A stretch of 64,000 nucleotides of DNA from contig NZ_KE557274.1 of assembly GCF_000442255.1 (NCBI RefSeq), forward strand, positions 252,467 through 316,466. The letters are read 5' to 3'. A model generated the notes under the pieces. The model searched no databases and was not told the origin of the DNA. It saw nothing but the letters and a program-made list of their open reading frames with translations. The position numbers and the translations under genes are program-made. The DNA is from Salipiger mucosus DSM 16094 (GTDB lineage: Bacteria; Pseudomonadota; Alphaproteobacteria; Rhodobacterales; Rhodobacteraceae). Shown here piece by piece: positions 1-8,121 of the stretch. Each line of letters begins with the position of its first letter. The stretch's first letter is position 1.

Positions 1-912
1 CAGGAACCCTGATCCCCACATGAGAGCGTTCGCCGCGAACCCGAGAAGGGATTCCGTGTTGTGCGTCACGATGAAGTCGTCCGTGACGTAGAGATGATCC
101 GGGTGATCGATGTAGATACATTGCGCCGGCTTCCGTCCGACCGGGTCGATGGAGGCAACCCTGGACATTTCCGGGGTGGCGCCAGGACGCGCGATCCTGA
201 TTTCCTGGGTCTCCCCCTGGCTCGCCCGGGCAATGATCTCGAGGGTATCGATGATTTCCGGCTCCCCGGAGCTCCCGAAAACCTGCCACAGGTGGTCACC
301 GCAGGCTTCGGTGGTGGCCCCGTTTTCCAGTGTGATCCTGAAAATCGCGACCTCTCCCTGGGGGTAGATCGCTTTCACCGCGGCGCGTCCGCCATCCGGC
401 GTCGATACTTCATGACCGACCCGCAGATCTCCCATGCGAACGAACCCGTTGGGTGTCAGGACACCGGCCTCCAGCGGCTGCGCCTTACCGGCGCCGGTGG
501 TCCCGACAACGAGGAAGTGCTGCCTGGCATCGTCGTTGGTCAGCCAGACCTCCTTGCCGGTCTTCATCTCGTTTCCAAGGAAGAAGATCCCCTTGGCCGA
601 CGTGGGCTTGCCATGTGCCGGGTGCGGCTGGTGGGGATCGGAAAATCCGCTCTGGATCGGCATCTTCAAGGGCGCCGTTTCTTCGCGCTTCATGCCCCAC
701 CGGTAGAACAGGACCGCGCAGATAAAGATGAACTCTGATATGCCAGGCAGCGCCCAGGCACTTGCGCCCAGGATGAACAACAGCGTGAGCATGTTGTTCG
801 GGATCCTGATCCAGTCGGCAAACTTCTTGAGTTTGCCCCTCGTGTCGCGAACCAGGAACTCTTCGTTGAGCTCCTGCTCGTTCGTCAGACCCCGCGTTTT
901 TCTTTCCACCAT
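1..912 (-). CDS. IcmO/DotL/TrbC-like type IV coupling protein, N-terminal part, interrupted by an intein
   Basis: The gene starts at 912 (ATG) and runs off the left edge. It encodes the inner-membrane ATPase that would feed DNA or protein substrates to an I-type (Dot/Icm, IncI-like) type IV secretion channel. Residues about 28-64 hold hydrophobic membrane segments. Residues about 135-143 read VVGTTGAGK, the Walker A motif. After an in-frame intein of 142 residues the extein resumes TESLLGFAANALMWGSGFL, which matches the P-loop continuation of IcmO/TrbC proteins. Family assignment rests on this P-loop context and the N-terminal membrane region; the rest lies outside the window. It is divergent from the small gene at 1038. 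No frameshift is present, so the host protein should be functional only after splicing. Confidence 0.85.
   Translation of the reverse strand, partial: MVERKTRGLTNEQELNEEFLVRDTRGKLKKFADWIRIPNNMLTLLFILGASAWALPGISEFIFICAVLFYRWGMKREETAPLKMPIQSGFSDPHQPHPAHGKPTSAKGIFFLGNEMKTGKEVWLTNDDARQHFLVVGTTGAGKAQPLEAGVLTPNGFVRMGDLRVGHEVSTPDGGRAAVKAIYPQGEVAIFRITLENGATTEACGDHLWQVFGSSGEPEIIDTLEIIARASQGETQEIRIARPGATPEMSRVASIDPVGRKPAQCIYIDHPDHLYVTDDFIVTHNTESLLGFAANALMWGSGFL
58..483 (-). other. Mini-intein with class 3 (Trp-Cys-Thr) signature inside the coupling-protein P-loop
   Basis: The 142-residue insert lies between Lys and Thr of the Walker A motif GAGK/T. It starts with Ala rather than Cys or Ser. Block A reads TPNGFVRMGDLRVGHEV. 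Block B ends GDHLWQVF, giving His64 and Trp66. Block F begins with Cys122 (CIYIDHPDHLYVTDD). The C-terminus is IVTHN, giving Thr140 and Asn142, followed by a +1 Thr. Trp66, Cys122 and Thr140 form the W-C-T triplet of class 3 inteins, which lack the N-terminal nucleophile and use the block F Cys. Nothing between blocks B and F is long enough for a homing endonuclease, so it is a mini-intein. Reading frame and boundaries were translated base by base. Confidence 0.9.
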
Positions 913-1037
913 GCGCTGACTCTTCGCCTCGGTAACCGCTTGCCGGGCAAGTAGTCGCCAAAGGTTCAAAGGGATTAACGCTTCGTTCAGGGCGGCCGAC
1001 CATATCCCTGGAATACAGGAAAGACAGGGAAGGCGGC

Positions 1038-1229
1038 ATGGCGAAGAAACCGGGAAAGAAAGCGCCGATCAGGCGAGGGCAGCGCCGCAGGGAAAGCCCG
1101 ACGTCGAAGTTCATCACCGACGAGGAACAGGCCGCCATCAACGAGTGGATGAAGACCAACGAGGTCGAGGTGCTCGAACCGGTCGACCCGAACGCGCCAC
1201 CGGAAGAAGAATCCGAGGATGAATCCTGA
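1038..1229 (+). CDS. Small hypothetical protein, basic N-terminus and acidic C-terminus
   Basis: This gene encodes 63 residues and starts with ATG after a purine-rich ribosome site (agggaaggcggc). The first 20 residues are very basic (KKPGKKAPIRRGQRRR) and the last 15 strongly acidic (PPEEESEDES), which suggests a nucleic-acid or protein adaptor rather than an enzyme. It is divergent from the coupling-protein gene and abuts the convergent gene whose stop is at 1230. I do not recognise the family. Codon use matches the neighbours, so I treat it as real. Confidence 0.6.
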   Translation: MAKKPGKKAPIRRGQRRRESPTSKFITDEEQAAINEWMKTNEVEVLEPVDPNAPPEEESEDES

Positions 1230-1931
1230 TCAGGCGGTGACGGGATCCCCGAAAGTCATCACGTCGTCGAGGTCGGCATCACGGCAGAGACGGAAGGCGA
1301 TCCGAAGCGACGGGATGTCCATCGCGGCGATATTCTTCTCTGACAGCCCTTCCTCTTCCGCCTTGTGCGCAAGGTACCTGTAGGCGCGGGCCTTGGCCTT
1401 GTTGATGACCTTCTGAAGGTCATCCGGATCCCCCGCCCAATCGAGGATGTCGGGGGCCTCTTTCCAGAGCCGGTCGAACTGTTCACGGGTCAGCTTGCGC
1501 GCGCGCCTGGTTTCCGCATCCGCGATATCGGAGGCGAGGCTCCCGCCGGTATTGGCCGGCAGAACCGTCTTGCAGGCAGTCTCGGCTTCGTGGTTCGAGC
1601 ACAGATAGAACCAGGGTGATTTCGGGTTTCCGCACGCGAAGAACTTCTTCTTCAGCTCGAGGCGGCCGGCGCAATCGGGACACCGGTGCCCGGGACGAAA
1701 CCACCTGTCCCCCTGGCTTGACCGGACCCGAAGGTTCCCGGACTTCGTGTCGAGCACGATCCTGCTGCGCTCGAGGTCAGCCAGGTCGTCCGATGATTTC
1801 CCGGGCTTCGAGTCACCAAAGATGAACGCGGAATTGGCATGCTCGGACACGTCTCCCTTCTCCCACTCGGCAAAGGTCTTTTCCCCGCCCGGAATGGAAT
1901 AGTGAACGTACTGTGCTTTGCTCGATGCCAT
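1230..1931 (-). CDS. Zinc-finger protein resembling DUF3268 proteins
   Basis: The protein has about 233 residues from an ATG at 1931, chosen because GGAG lies seven bases upstream; an open frame continues to 1982 without a better site. The middle holds a four-cysteine zinc finger: RCPDC, then FFACGN, then a second Cys/His cluster (LCSNHEAETACK). It is followed by TGGSLASDIADAETRRARK and FDRLW, the same order as in DUF3268 zinc-finger proteins (C..C, then a TLAD.ETR.AR region, then F..LW). The C-terminal half is helical. Such proteins occur in phages and plasmids and have no assigned reaction. It is transcribed divergently from the exported protein at 2023. Confidence 0.6.
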   Translation of the reverse strand: MASSKAQYVHYSIPGGEKTFAEWEKGDVSEHANSAFIFGDSKPGKSSDDLADLERSRIVLDTKSGNLRVRSSQGDRWFRPGHRCPDCAGRLELKKKFFACGNPKSPWFYLCSNHEAETACKTVLPANTGGSLASDIADAETRRARKLTREQFDRLWKEAPDILDWAGDPDDLQKVINKAKARAYRYLAHKAEEEGLSEKNIAAMDIPSLRIAFRLCRDADLDDVMTFGDPVTA

Positions 1932-2022
1932 GAAAGTCTCCGCGTGGACACAAAACATTGCACAGGAACGTGCGGTGTTCAATATTTATTCTTTCGAAAT
2001 CGAACAGGCGTAATTCGGGCGC

Positions 2023-3177
2023 ATGACACATTATTCTTCACTACTCCTCGGCAGTGCCCTCGCTGTTGCCCTGACCGGCCCCGCACTCTCACAGGTGAAC
2101 GACGTCCCTCCGAAGAACAGGCCTGTGCCCACCGGTGCTGACATCATGACATCGGTCGAACAGATCGGCCCGCGTGAATGGATCCTGCGGACGGCTGTTC
2201 CCGATACCGGGATGTCGAACGCGCGGATCTCGAGCCTGGATGCCGCCGCGGACCATGTCGGGTCCATTCTCGAGGTCGCACCTGATGCCGCCCAGCGCGA
2301 TTACCTGGAAAAGGTCCTGATCGTGGACGAGGAGATCACGGACGGGACATACCAGGCCATGCTTCGTGTCCTGAGCAGCCGGGACGATCCCGAATTCGCC
2401 GCAAGCCAGCGGCGCGACACCGATTTCGACAGCGGATCCGTCCCCGACGCGCTGCGTCCCGAGTGGGTCATGGTTGTTCCGGCATCCGTCTCCTCCGACG
2501 GCGCATGGGACATCGCCCGGCGCAACTCGACCTGGGCCTCGAAGTGGAACATCCCCTTCCGGGATGGTGCGACCCAGTTCCTGCCGGCAAGCTTCGATGC
2601 CGACGACCGTGCCGTCAGTGACCGGTCACGTGATTTCGACGTGCTGACCGACCACCTCAGCGACAGGTACAACGCCGACCACATCCTCTACGTGGCCCGC
2701 TCCGACAACGGCGAGATCCTCCTGTCACATTGGTCGGACGCGAACGCCTGGATGGGGACCATCAGTGCCGGCGACGGGATCGACATCTCCAACTACACGA
2801 ACCTGCGGGCGGCCGTGCTCGACGGCTTCTGGTCAACCTATGGGGATGCCGTCAGACAGCCATCGGCAACCGGCTCGGAACACTCGGACCGAACCGGGCA
2901 GGCAGACACGTCGAATGGCCGGGCAACACGCTATCGTCTGGTCGGGCAACCAGCCGCCGACGGCGGAACCATTGACGGCTTCCTGCAGGTGATCGACGAC
3001 GGGGCGATCACCACGCGGGATCTGCAGAGCAAGATCCAGGCCGTGCAGGGCCTGACGCTTGCCAGTGTCGAAGATCACGGGTCAAGCTTCCTCGTCCAGT
3101 TTAGCTGGAGGGGTGGCACTCTTCCGGGGCTAGAGCAAGCGCTGGCGAACGCCGGGTTCTCGTCAGACCTCTATTGA
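2023..3177 (+). CDS. Exported protein of unknown function
   Basis: This gene encodes 384 residues. The first 24 form a clear Sec signal peptide (short polar start, hydrophobic LLLGSALAVALTGPA, cleavage near ALS-QV). The mature part is probably periplasmic, has no membrane segment and almost no cysteine, and ends with two regions that look like paired alpha/beta modules. The overall plan (signal peptide, then repeated alpha/beta segments) loosely resembles DUF2066-type periplasmic proteins, but I see no diagnostic motif and do not assign it. It is divergent from the zinc-finger gene and nearly abuts the convergent gene at 3192. Confidence 0.7.
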   Translation: MTHYSSLLLGSALAVALTGPALSQVNDVPPKNRPVPTGADIMTSVEQIGPREWILRTAVPDTGMSNARISSLDAAADHVGSILEVAPDAAQRDYLEKVLIVDEEITDGTYQAMLRVLSSRDDPEFAASQRRDTDFDSGSVPDALRPEWVMVVPASVSSDGAWDIARRNSTWASKWNIPFRDGATQFLPASFDADDRAVSDRSRDFDVLTDHLSDRYNADHILYVARSDNGEILLSHWSDANAWMGTISAGDGIDISNYTNLRAAVLDGFWSTYGDAVRQPSATGSEHSDRTGQADTSNGRATRYRLVGQPAADGGTIDGFLQVIDDGAITTRDLQSKIQAVQGLTLASVEDHGSSFLVQFSWRGGTLPGLEQALANAGFSSDLY

Positions 3178-3191
3178 GAAAGCGGGTCCCG

Positions 3192-3533
3192 TCAGCGCGA
3201 CGGGGCCGCCTGAACCTCCTCGGTGAGGTCGTGATCACGCTTGTAGCGTTTCAGACAGACATCGATGTCGATCCCCTCGGATTTCGGCTCGAAGTCAGCG
3301 CCATTCTCGGAGACCTCCAGGACGAAATTCGTCACCGGCGTCTCTCCATCCTGGCTGAGACCGGCAGTTCCCTTCAGGCGGTACAGCGTGCCGTCGTCCT
3401 CGGGAAGATCGAGCCCGGGAATGGTGTGTCCGACGACACCCTCCGGGCCGATAGTGAGCTTGTTCACGTATCCGAATGCCATGACGGCCTTCTTCGCGCG
3501 CTGTTCCATGGTGCTGGTGCGGTTGTTCTCCAC
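3192..3533 (-). CDS. Hypothetical protein, 113 residues
   Basis: A GTG start at 3533 has a purine-rich GAGGA site about eleven bases upstream; the next Met (3509) has none close by, so the GTG start is preferred. The protein is mixed alpha/beta and soluble, with a regular strand-rich middle (GETPVTNFVLEVSENGADF) and no recognisable catalytic motif. It lies convergent to the exported protein and downstream of the helix-turn-helix gene, separated by 72 bases. I do not recognise the family. Confidence 0.6.
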   Translation of the reverse strand: MENNRTSTMEQRAKKAVMAFGYVNKLTIGPEGVVGHTIPGLDLPEDDGTLYRLKGTAGLSQDGETPVTNFVLEVSENGADFEPKSEGIDIDVCLKRYKRDHDLTEEVQAAPSR

Positions 3534-3605
3534 GGATCTGGTCCTCGTTGTGTGTGTTCTCCCCAGATTGTCCAGATCACCGCAAGGTACAAAGACGGCG
3601 TCGAT

Positions 3606-4634
3606 CTATGGCACGTACCGGAGGCGGTGCAGATTGATCCCCAGCATCCTGCAGCAGGCCAGCAGATCGCTGTCGCAGTTGGTCTCGACATGGGCCCTCT
3701 GGAAACGGGTCCCTCCGGAGACCCGCATGACACCTCCGAGGTTGTCCACGCATTCCAGCTCAGCGAGCCACGCCTTGTAGAAGCCCACGCCCTTCGTTCG
3801 GGCGAGTAGCAGGCAGGCGGCACGGAAACGGCTCGCCTCATCGAGGTCAGGGCTCACCGGTTTACCTTCCCCGATCCGGACGACGGCCGTTCTCACAGGG
3901 GTCGAAATCACCTCGGAGGTATTCAGGAACTCCGTGAAATCGATCTGCGGAGACGGGGCGGGGGACGTGGAGCGCTTGTTGCGATCCGTCCTGGAAGGCC
4001 GTGTCTTGTTCTGGGTTACCAACCCTCGCTGCTGATCCGCCTCGAACCATTCGAGCACGGCAACGTCGAAATCCGCATACTGGTAACCTTTCTCTGCAAC
4101 CTTCCGACGAAACTTGGCAACGAAGCGCTCTGCGATGGACTTGCCGGATGCTGCCGTCATCGTCTCCAGGGTCGAAGGAGCAGGAACCCAATCCTCAATC
4201 GAGATTTCAGAGAGAGTATGATTTTTAGTTTGAGTCTTGTTCGTGTCGTCCTGGTTGACATCCCCTGTCACCGTGGGCGCATCAGAAAAATCATGATTTC
4301 CGCTGGACTTGGACCCCATGTCGTCGTCCGGAACACGGGGGTCATGATAGACGATGCGGTACTCGCAGCTCGACATCCCGCGGTCCTTGCGCGTGCGGTG
4401 GGTTTTCTGAATGAAACCGAATTCCACGAGCTCGCGGATGATCTTGTTCACCCAGGCCCGCGAACGTTTCAGCATCTCGCCGATGCGTCCCTGAGAAGGA
4501 AAACAGGTGAAGGTCTTGGCGTCGGCATGCAACATCAGCGCGTTCAGGACGATTATGTGGTCGCCGTTCGTTTCGGGGTGCGCATACCACCACCCCGGCG
4601 ACCTGTGAAAGGTCGTCGACATATCATTGCTCAT
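3606..4634 (-). CDS. Helix-turn-helix protein next to repA, possible replication accessory
   Basis: From ATG at 4634 (a TTG at 4709 would add 25 residues) the protein has 342 residues. Residues about 25-95 form a winged helix: a predicted helix with FPSQGRIGEMLKRSRAWVNK, then IIRELVEFGFIQKTHR and a beta wing, as in the helix-turn-helix domains of plasmid replication and primosome-loading proteins. The centre is polar and likely disordered. The C-terminal 110 residues form a second folded domain of unknown type. The gene lies 157 bases downstream of repA on the same strand, which is the context for a replication role. No direct evidence shows it binds the iterons. Confidence 0.65.
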   Translation of the reverse strand: MSNDMSTTFHRSPGWWYAHPETNGDHIIVLNALMLHADAKTFTCFPSQGRIGEMLKRSRAWVNKIIRELVEFGFIQKTHRTRKDRGMSSCEYRIVYHDPRVPDDDMGSKSSGNHDFSDAPTVTGDVNQDDTNKTQTKNHTLSEISIEDWVPAPSTLETMTAASGKSIAERFVAKFRRKVAEKGYQYADFDVAVLEWFEADQQRGLVTQNKTRPSRTDRNKRSTSPAPSPQIDFTEFLNTSEVISTPVRTAVVRIGEGKPVSPDLDEASRFRAACLLLARTKGVGFYKAWLAELECVDNLGGVMRVSGGTRFQRAHVETNCDSDLLACCRMLGINLHRLRYVP

Positions 4635-4791
4635 AGGTCTGCCCCGGCCGGAATTTTGCGTTCCGGTCTCTTTGGTCTTGCTGCTCTGTCCGAGGATGCC
4701 TATGCTCAAGGTGCGAAAGAGAGCGCGGCCCCTCGGGGCTTGTGTCTTCAGGAGGTGATCGGAGTTGCCGCTCTGGTCACCTCTTTTTTTG

Positions 4792-5898
4792 TCAGGACGT
4801 CATCACGGCCTCCTTCAGTTTTTCCGCGCTGGGCGTGATCGTACGCATTTCGTAGTCGCTCAGCGACGGTTCCCACTCGGGGATGTCATCGAGATGTTTT
4901 TCCAGAACGGCCTGCTGGGGCGCGTTCCGGACGAAGACATACCATTGATCCTCCGCCTTCACGCGCTGGCTCCAGTCCACCGACGTTTCGGGGGCGGCCG
5001 CGGTGAAGGCGTAGACAGCGTGTTCAGGCACGTTCGTCTGGCCGGTGCCAGACGAGTTGACGACCTGCCTCCTGAAATTCTTCCGGAAGGCCTTGGCATC
5101 GTGCCCGAAGCCGGTCTGAAGCATCAGTCGCTCCAGGCTGATCTTGAAGATCTCCTGCTCACTTTCGACCCGGGCGACCTCGTATACCCGCTGAACGAAG
5201 GCACTCTTGAGTTGGAAGTACTCGGGCGCATAGGTCAGCAGCTCGGCGTCTTCCTCGAGAGCCGCGACGATCCAGTCGCAGGGCTCAATCGTGAACGACG
5301 TCATGCACCGACGTTCCTTGCCGCCGACATTCCGCGTCTCGTAATGCATGCTGGCGCGTTGAAACCAGCTGAACCACTCGTCCACGCCGCGGCCGTTCAT
5401 CTCGATGTTGGTGTAGATGCGCATGCTCTGAAGGCGTTGGATGCTCAGACGTACCTGGTCATAGGCGTAGCCGGTCGAGGTGGTGTTGGTCGCGCGCAGG
5501 TACTCACCAATAGTGACGTCGACCTTCCTCGGTGTTGATCCGCACGTGCGTTTGATGTGGGCCATCTTCGAGATGACAAACATGAAGAAGTGCTTGTCGA
5601 ACTGCGTCGCGAGCCCATACTTCGGGTTGGGTTCACAACGGAGCTCGACAGAGACCCCGTCCCAGGGGGCACGCGTAACCAGAGATTGTTCGGTGGTGGC
5701 GAGAGCAAAGAACTTGAAGACCATGAGCAGCGGCTTGTTGCCGATGCCGGCCACACGTCCACTATCTCCGAGGTCGAGGTCCAGTTGACCTACCTCGTAG
5801 TGCTCGACACCATCAAGTGCTGCCACATCGACTGTCTCATGTCCCGTAGAAGCCATTGGACCGGCCCCATTTTGTGTTTTCTGCTCGTTGGGGGCCAT
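4792..5898 (-). CDS. repA: Plasmid replication initiator, RPA (replication initiator protein A) family
   Basis: The protein has 368 residues. It matches the RPA-type initiators of alphaproteobacterial plasmids: an N-terminal GNKPLLMVFKFFALA segment, a first winged-helix region around KVDVTIGEYLRATNTTSTGYAYDQV, the FSWFQRASMHYE segment, and a second DNA-binding region (ISLERLMLQTGFGHDAKAF). It would bind the iterons directly upstream and open the origin. ATG at 5898 starts the longest frame without a good ribosome site; ATG at 5856 is an alternative. Four iterons lie between 39 and 200 bases before the start, so the initiator probably represses its own promoter as in other iteron plasmids. Confidence 0.85.
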   Translation of the reverse strand: MAPNEQKTQNGAGPMASTGHETVDVAALDGVEHYEVGQLDLDLGDSGRVAGIGNKPLLMVFKFFALATTEQSLVTRAPWDGVSVELRCEPNPKYGLATQFDKHFFMFVISKMAHIKRTCGSTPRKVDVTIGEYLRATNTTSTGYAYDQVRLSIQRLQSMRIYTNIEMNGRGVDEWFSWFQRASMHYETRNVGGKERRCMTSFTIEPCDWIVAALEEDAELLTYAPEYFQLKSAFVQRVYEVARVESEQEIFKISLERLMLQTGFGHDAKAFRKNFRRQVVNSSGTGQTNVPEHAVYAFTAAAPETSVDWSQRVKAEDQWYVFVRNAPQQAVLEKHLDDIPEWEPSLSDYEMRTITPSAEKLKEAVMTS

Positions 5899-5936
5899 TG
5901 TCTACACGAGGCCTTGAGGTGGCAAACGGATTTCAA

Positions 5937-6095
5937 CGTAGTTCCGGGTCCATCCATCGGAAACTTGACGTAGTTTCCGGTCCGTTTTCGAACCGCGCGA
6001 GGCATGGCACGTAGTTGCCGGTCCGTCCAGCTTAGCTTGTGACCTTTGTCGCGACCCCGGAGCGAGTCCCACCGGAATCGCGTAGTTGCTGGTCC
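5937..6095 (-). repeat. Origin iterons, first array (four copies, minus orientation)
   Basis: Four copies of a 15-bp repeat occur at 5937, 5969, 6010 and 6081. The consensus, read on the minus strand, is GGACCRGMAACTACG. The copies differ at one to three bases. Spacings are 32, 41 and 71 bases. They lie between the repA start and the A+T-rich gap, so this array can serve both origin binding and repA autoregulation. Confidence 0.85.
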
Positions 6096-6135
6096 GTTTG
6101 TTTAACTAATTGAATTTGCGGGATAAATAATGCCG
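6096..6135. other. A+T-rich segment between the two iteron arrays, candidate origin-opening site
   Basis: The stretch around tttaactaattgaattt and ggataaataatg is the most A+T-rich part of the whole 970-base non-coding region. It lies exactly where iteron orientation switches. No perfect DnaA box was seen. The assignment as an unwinding element is inference from position and composition. Confidence 0.55.
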
Positions 6136-6221
6136 CCCGGGATGCGTCTCTCGAATCGAGATTCAGGGCCGCGAGACCACTGATTCAGAGGGGCCGGCAG
6201 GGCCGTCGGATCTGACCTGTT

Positions 6222-6598
6222 GGACCGGCAACTACGTCGATCAGGTTTCCCTTTGCTCTGTGTCTGACGAGCCACGTGCTGGGCGGTCCATCGCAGGAGA
6301 GGTGGCGCCTAAAATTACGCTGCGACAAGGGCTTAACGAGAATGGACCAGAAACTACGCGGTTTCCAATCGAGATACCAATGGACCAGCCGGCACGTGGT
6401 CGGGGCGAGAATGGACCATCGGCGACGTGTTCCAAACACGAATGGACCACCAACGACGCGTAATATTGGCCTGAAACCCGTCCCTTCCCGGGTGAACGGA
6501 CCATCCGGGACGTGGAAAACCGAGTATCACTTGGCTCTGAACACTCACAATGGACCATTCGGGACGCGGAGGCGACCGACAATGGACCAGCAACTACG
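6222..6598 (+). repeat. Origin iterons, second array (eight copies, plus orientation)
   Basis: Copies start at 6222, 6344, 6382, 6413, 6444, 6498, 6552 and 6584, all beginning GGACC. Three keep the full consensus ending AACTACG (6222, 6344, 6584). Five diverge in the right half (GCACG, GCGACG, ACGACG, GGGACG) while keeping GGACCA and the final ACG. Spacing falls into 31-38 and 54-base classes. A weak inverted copy may lie at 6275-6289. No gene fits in 5899-6868; the open frames there run through the repeats. Confidence 0.85.
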
Positions 6599-6717
6599 CC
6601 AGCGTCCTCCAACAGGGTGAGGGTGCGCCCGGTCTCCCCAGCGGAGCCGCTCCGCGAACGCGATGGCCTGCTCTTCTGTTCCGGTCTGCCTCACGATCTC
6701 TGAGAAGGAAAACTTAG

Positions 6718-6740
6718 AATTTGGCATGCCATGCCAAATT
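6718..6740. promoter_or_regulatory. Perfect palindrome, probable operator of the Xre/RES locus
   Basis: Two 11-base arms, AATTTGGCATG and CATGCCAAATT, are perfect inverted copies around a single base. A further half-like TTGGCATG follows at 6739. The site is about 130 bases upstream of the antitoxin start, where Xre-type antitoxins autoregulate. Binding is inferred, not shown. Confidence 0.6.
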
Positions 6741-6868
6741 GGCATGAACTGCGACAGTGCAAGCCCCCGTGTGCAATAACTACATAAGCCCGAGAGATCT
6801 TAGCGTAAAGTTCATTTGATCTTTACAGTAAGTCCACATGGACCATATTGAAGCCAATGGAGGACGCC

Positions 6869-7258
6869 ATGCACGTTGCAGAGAAAATCCGGGAACCCGC
6901 ACAGATCAACGCGGTCGCGTTGAAAGCTTATGCACGCGTGGCCGATGCTTGGGGTCTCAGTCTCAAGGAAGCGGCTGGCCTTGCCGACATGTCAGAGAGC
7001 ACGTGGAAGCGCGCCAAGAAGCCGGATTTCGCGGGAGAGCTCACCAAGGACCAACTGCTGCGGCTCAGCGCTGTAATTGGCATCTTCAAGTCGCTCGAAC
7101 TCTACTTCTCGGAGCCTCTGGCAAAAAGCTGGTTCACCCGACCGAACAAGGGGCCGCTCTTTGGTGGAAGCCGACCAGTCGACACCGCCATCGACGGGGG
7201 TTTGCCGCAGATCCTCGCGGTTCGGACCTATCTTGATGCGTTGCGTGGTGGGGCATGA
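6869..7258 (+). CDS. Xre/MbcA/ParS-type antitoxin of a RES toxin-antitoxin pair
   Basis: The start at ATG 6869 is chosen because GGAGG lies six bases upstream; in-frame starts at 6848 and 6857 lack this. The 129-residue protein has an N-terminal helix-turn-helix (LSLKEAAGLADMSESTWKRA) and a C-terminal region with the family pattern SLELYFSEPLAKSWFTRPN followed by PLFGGSRPVDTA, the toxin-binding segment of MbcA/ParS/Xre antitoxins. Its stop overlaps the RES toxin start (ATGA at 7255), so translation is coupled. It should neutralise the toxin and repress the operon through the palindrome upstream. Confidence 0.9.
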   Translation: MHVAEKIREPAQINAVALKAYARVADAWGLSLKEAAGLADMSESTWKRAKKPDFAGELTKDQLLRLSAVIGIFKSLELYFSEPLAKSWFTRPNKGPLFGGSRPVDTAIDGGLPQILAVRTYLDALRGGA

Positions 7259-7956
7259 AGCCGACCGAGATTTCTGATCGCGGTCTCGTTCGTCTCCTGC
7301 CCGCCACCTACCACAAGCCACCATCGCTGCGCGGCCTCGTCGATACCGATGACGAGATGGAGATCTTGGCAGAGATCGAGGGCCTGACCAGTGGACGTCT
7401 ACAGGCCGAACGCGGGCGCAACCCACATCTGGACCCGCGCGAACTTGCTTGGCAACGCCGGAGCCGCGATCTGCGAATCTATGGCGACAGTCATGTCAAC
7501 GCCGCCTTCACCTACACCCGCGCCGGCGGAAACCGCTTCAACAGAGAGGAGCGAGGCGCCTGGTACTGCGCATGGGATGTGATGGTCTCCGTCAGTGAAG
7601 TGGCCTGGCACCGCACGCGCGAACTCGGCTTTACCGGCAGCTTCCACGACAGCGCCCGCTATGTGGAACTGCTTGCCGACTTCATCGGCGTCTTCGACGA
7701 TATGACCGATGAGGCAGGTCATCCGGCGCTGCATCCGGATACGGCTGTCGGGTATCCCGAGGGCCAAAGCCTGGCCGAGCATCTGCGTCGGGGCGGATCC
7801 AAGGGCCTGATTTACCCTTCGGTCCGGGCTCCTGCACCGGGCGGGAATTGCCTGGTCTGCTTCGAGCCCCATGCAATTCAGAACGTCCGGCCCGGCGCGT
7901 CTTGGGATCTTGTGTGGGATGGGACACCGCACTACTCGGTTGCGGCCGTCGGCTGA
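7255..7956 (+). CDS. RES-domain toxin, NAD-degrading family
   Basis: The 233-residue protein carries a RES domain. Visible hallmarks are an Arg in FTYTRAGGNRFNREERGAWY, the downstream acidic/aromatic segment (CAWDVMVSVSEVAWHR), and GLIYPSVRAPAPGGNCLVCF, where the conserved Ser sits. RES toxins deplete NAD+ by a glycohydrolase or phosphorylase reaction. The gene overlaps the antitoxin by four bases, the usual order for this family. It is full length and shows no frameshift. It probably stabilises the plasmid by post-segregational killing. Confidence 0.9.
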   Translation: MKPTEISDRGLVRLLPATYHKPPSLRGLVDTDDEMEILAEIEGLTSGRLQAERGRNPHLDPRELAWQRRSRDLRIYGDSHVNAAFTYTRAGGNRFNREERGAWYCAWDVMVSVSEVAWHRTRELGFTGSFHDSARYVELLADFIGVFDDMTDEAGHPALHPDTAVGYPEGQSLAEHLRRGGSKGLIYPSVRAPAPGGNCLVCFEPHAIQNVRPGASWDLVWDGTPHYSVAAVG

Positions 7957-7992
7957 TCCGCAAAACCATACTTGGCCTGGAGGCCTAAAAAG

Positions 7993-8121
7993 ATGGCAAC
8001 GCCTGATATCGAAAGCCCAGACCGCACCGATCTCAAGCAGATCGACCATGAGCACTTCTTTGAAGCGATAGATTCGCCGCCTTTGCCGACCGAAGCCCTG
8101 CGCTCTGCCTTTCACCGGTGA
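7993..8121 (+). pseudogene. C-terminal remnant of a TacA-family antitoxin, cut by the IS256 derivative
   Basis: The 42-codon frame has GGAGG nine bases before its ATG. Its second half, LKQIDHEHFFEAIDSPP then LPTEALRSAFHR, lines up with the C-terminus of the full-length TacA-like protein at 9752-10057 (LKDVDHEMFFSALDNPP then EPTDALKAAFAR). The frame ends in a TGA formed inside the terminal inverted repeat of the IS element starting near 8117, so the gene appears truncated by that insertion. The N-terminal DNA-binding part is absent. Confidence 0.6.

Noticed and set aside
61-738. Long plus-strand frame opposite the coupling-protein/intein gene
   Set aside because: Its translation has no family resemblance and it is antisense to a sequence with clear P-loop and intein motifs.
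5937-6598. CRISPR array
   Set aside because: Repeats are 15 bp, switch orientation, vary in sequence and have uneven spacing; they fit replication iterons beside repA.
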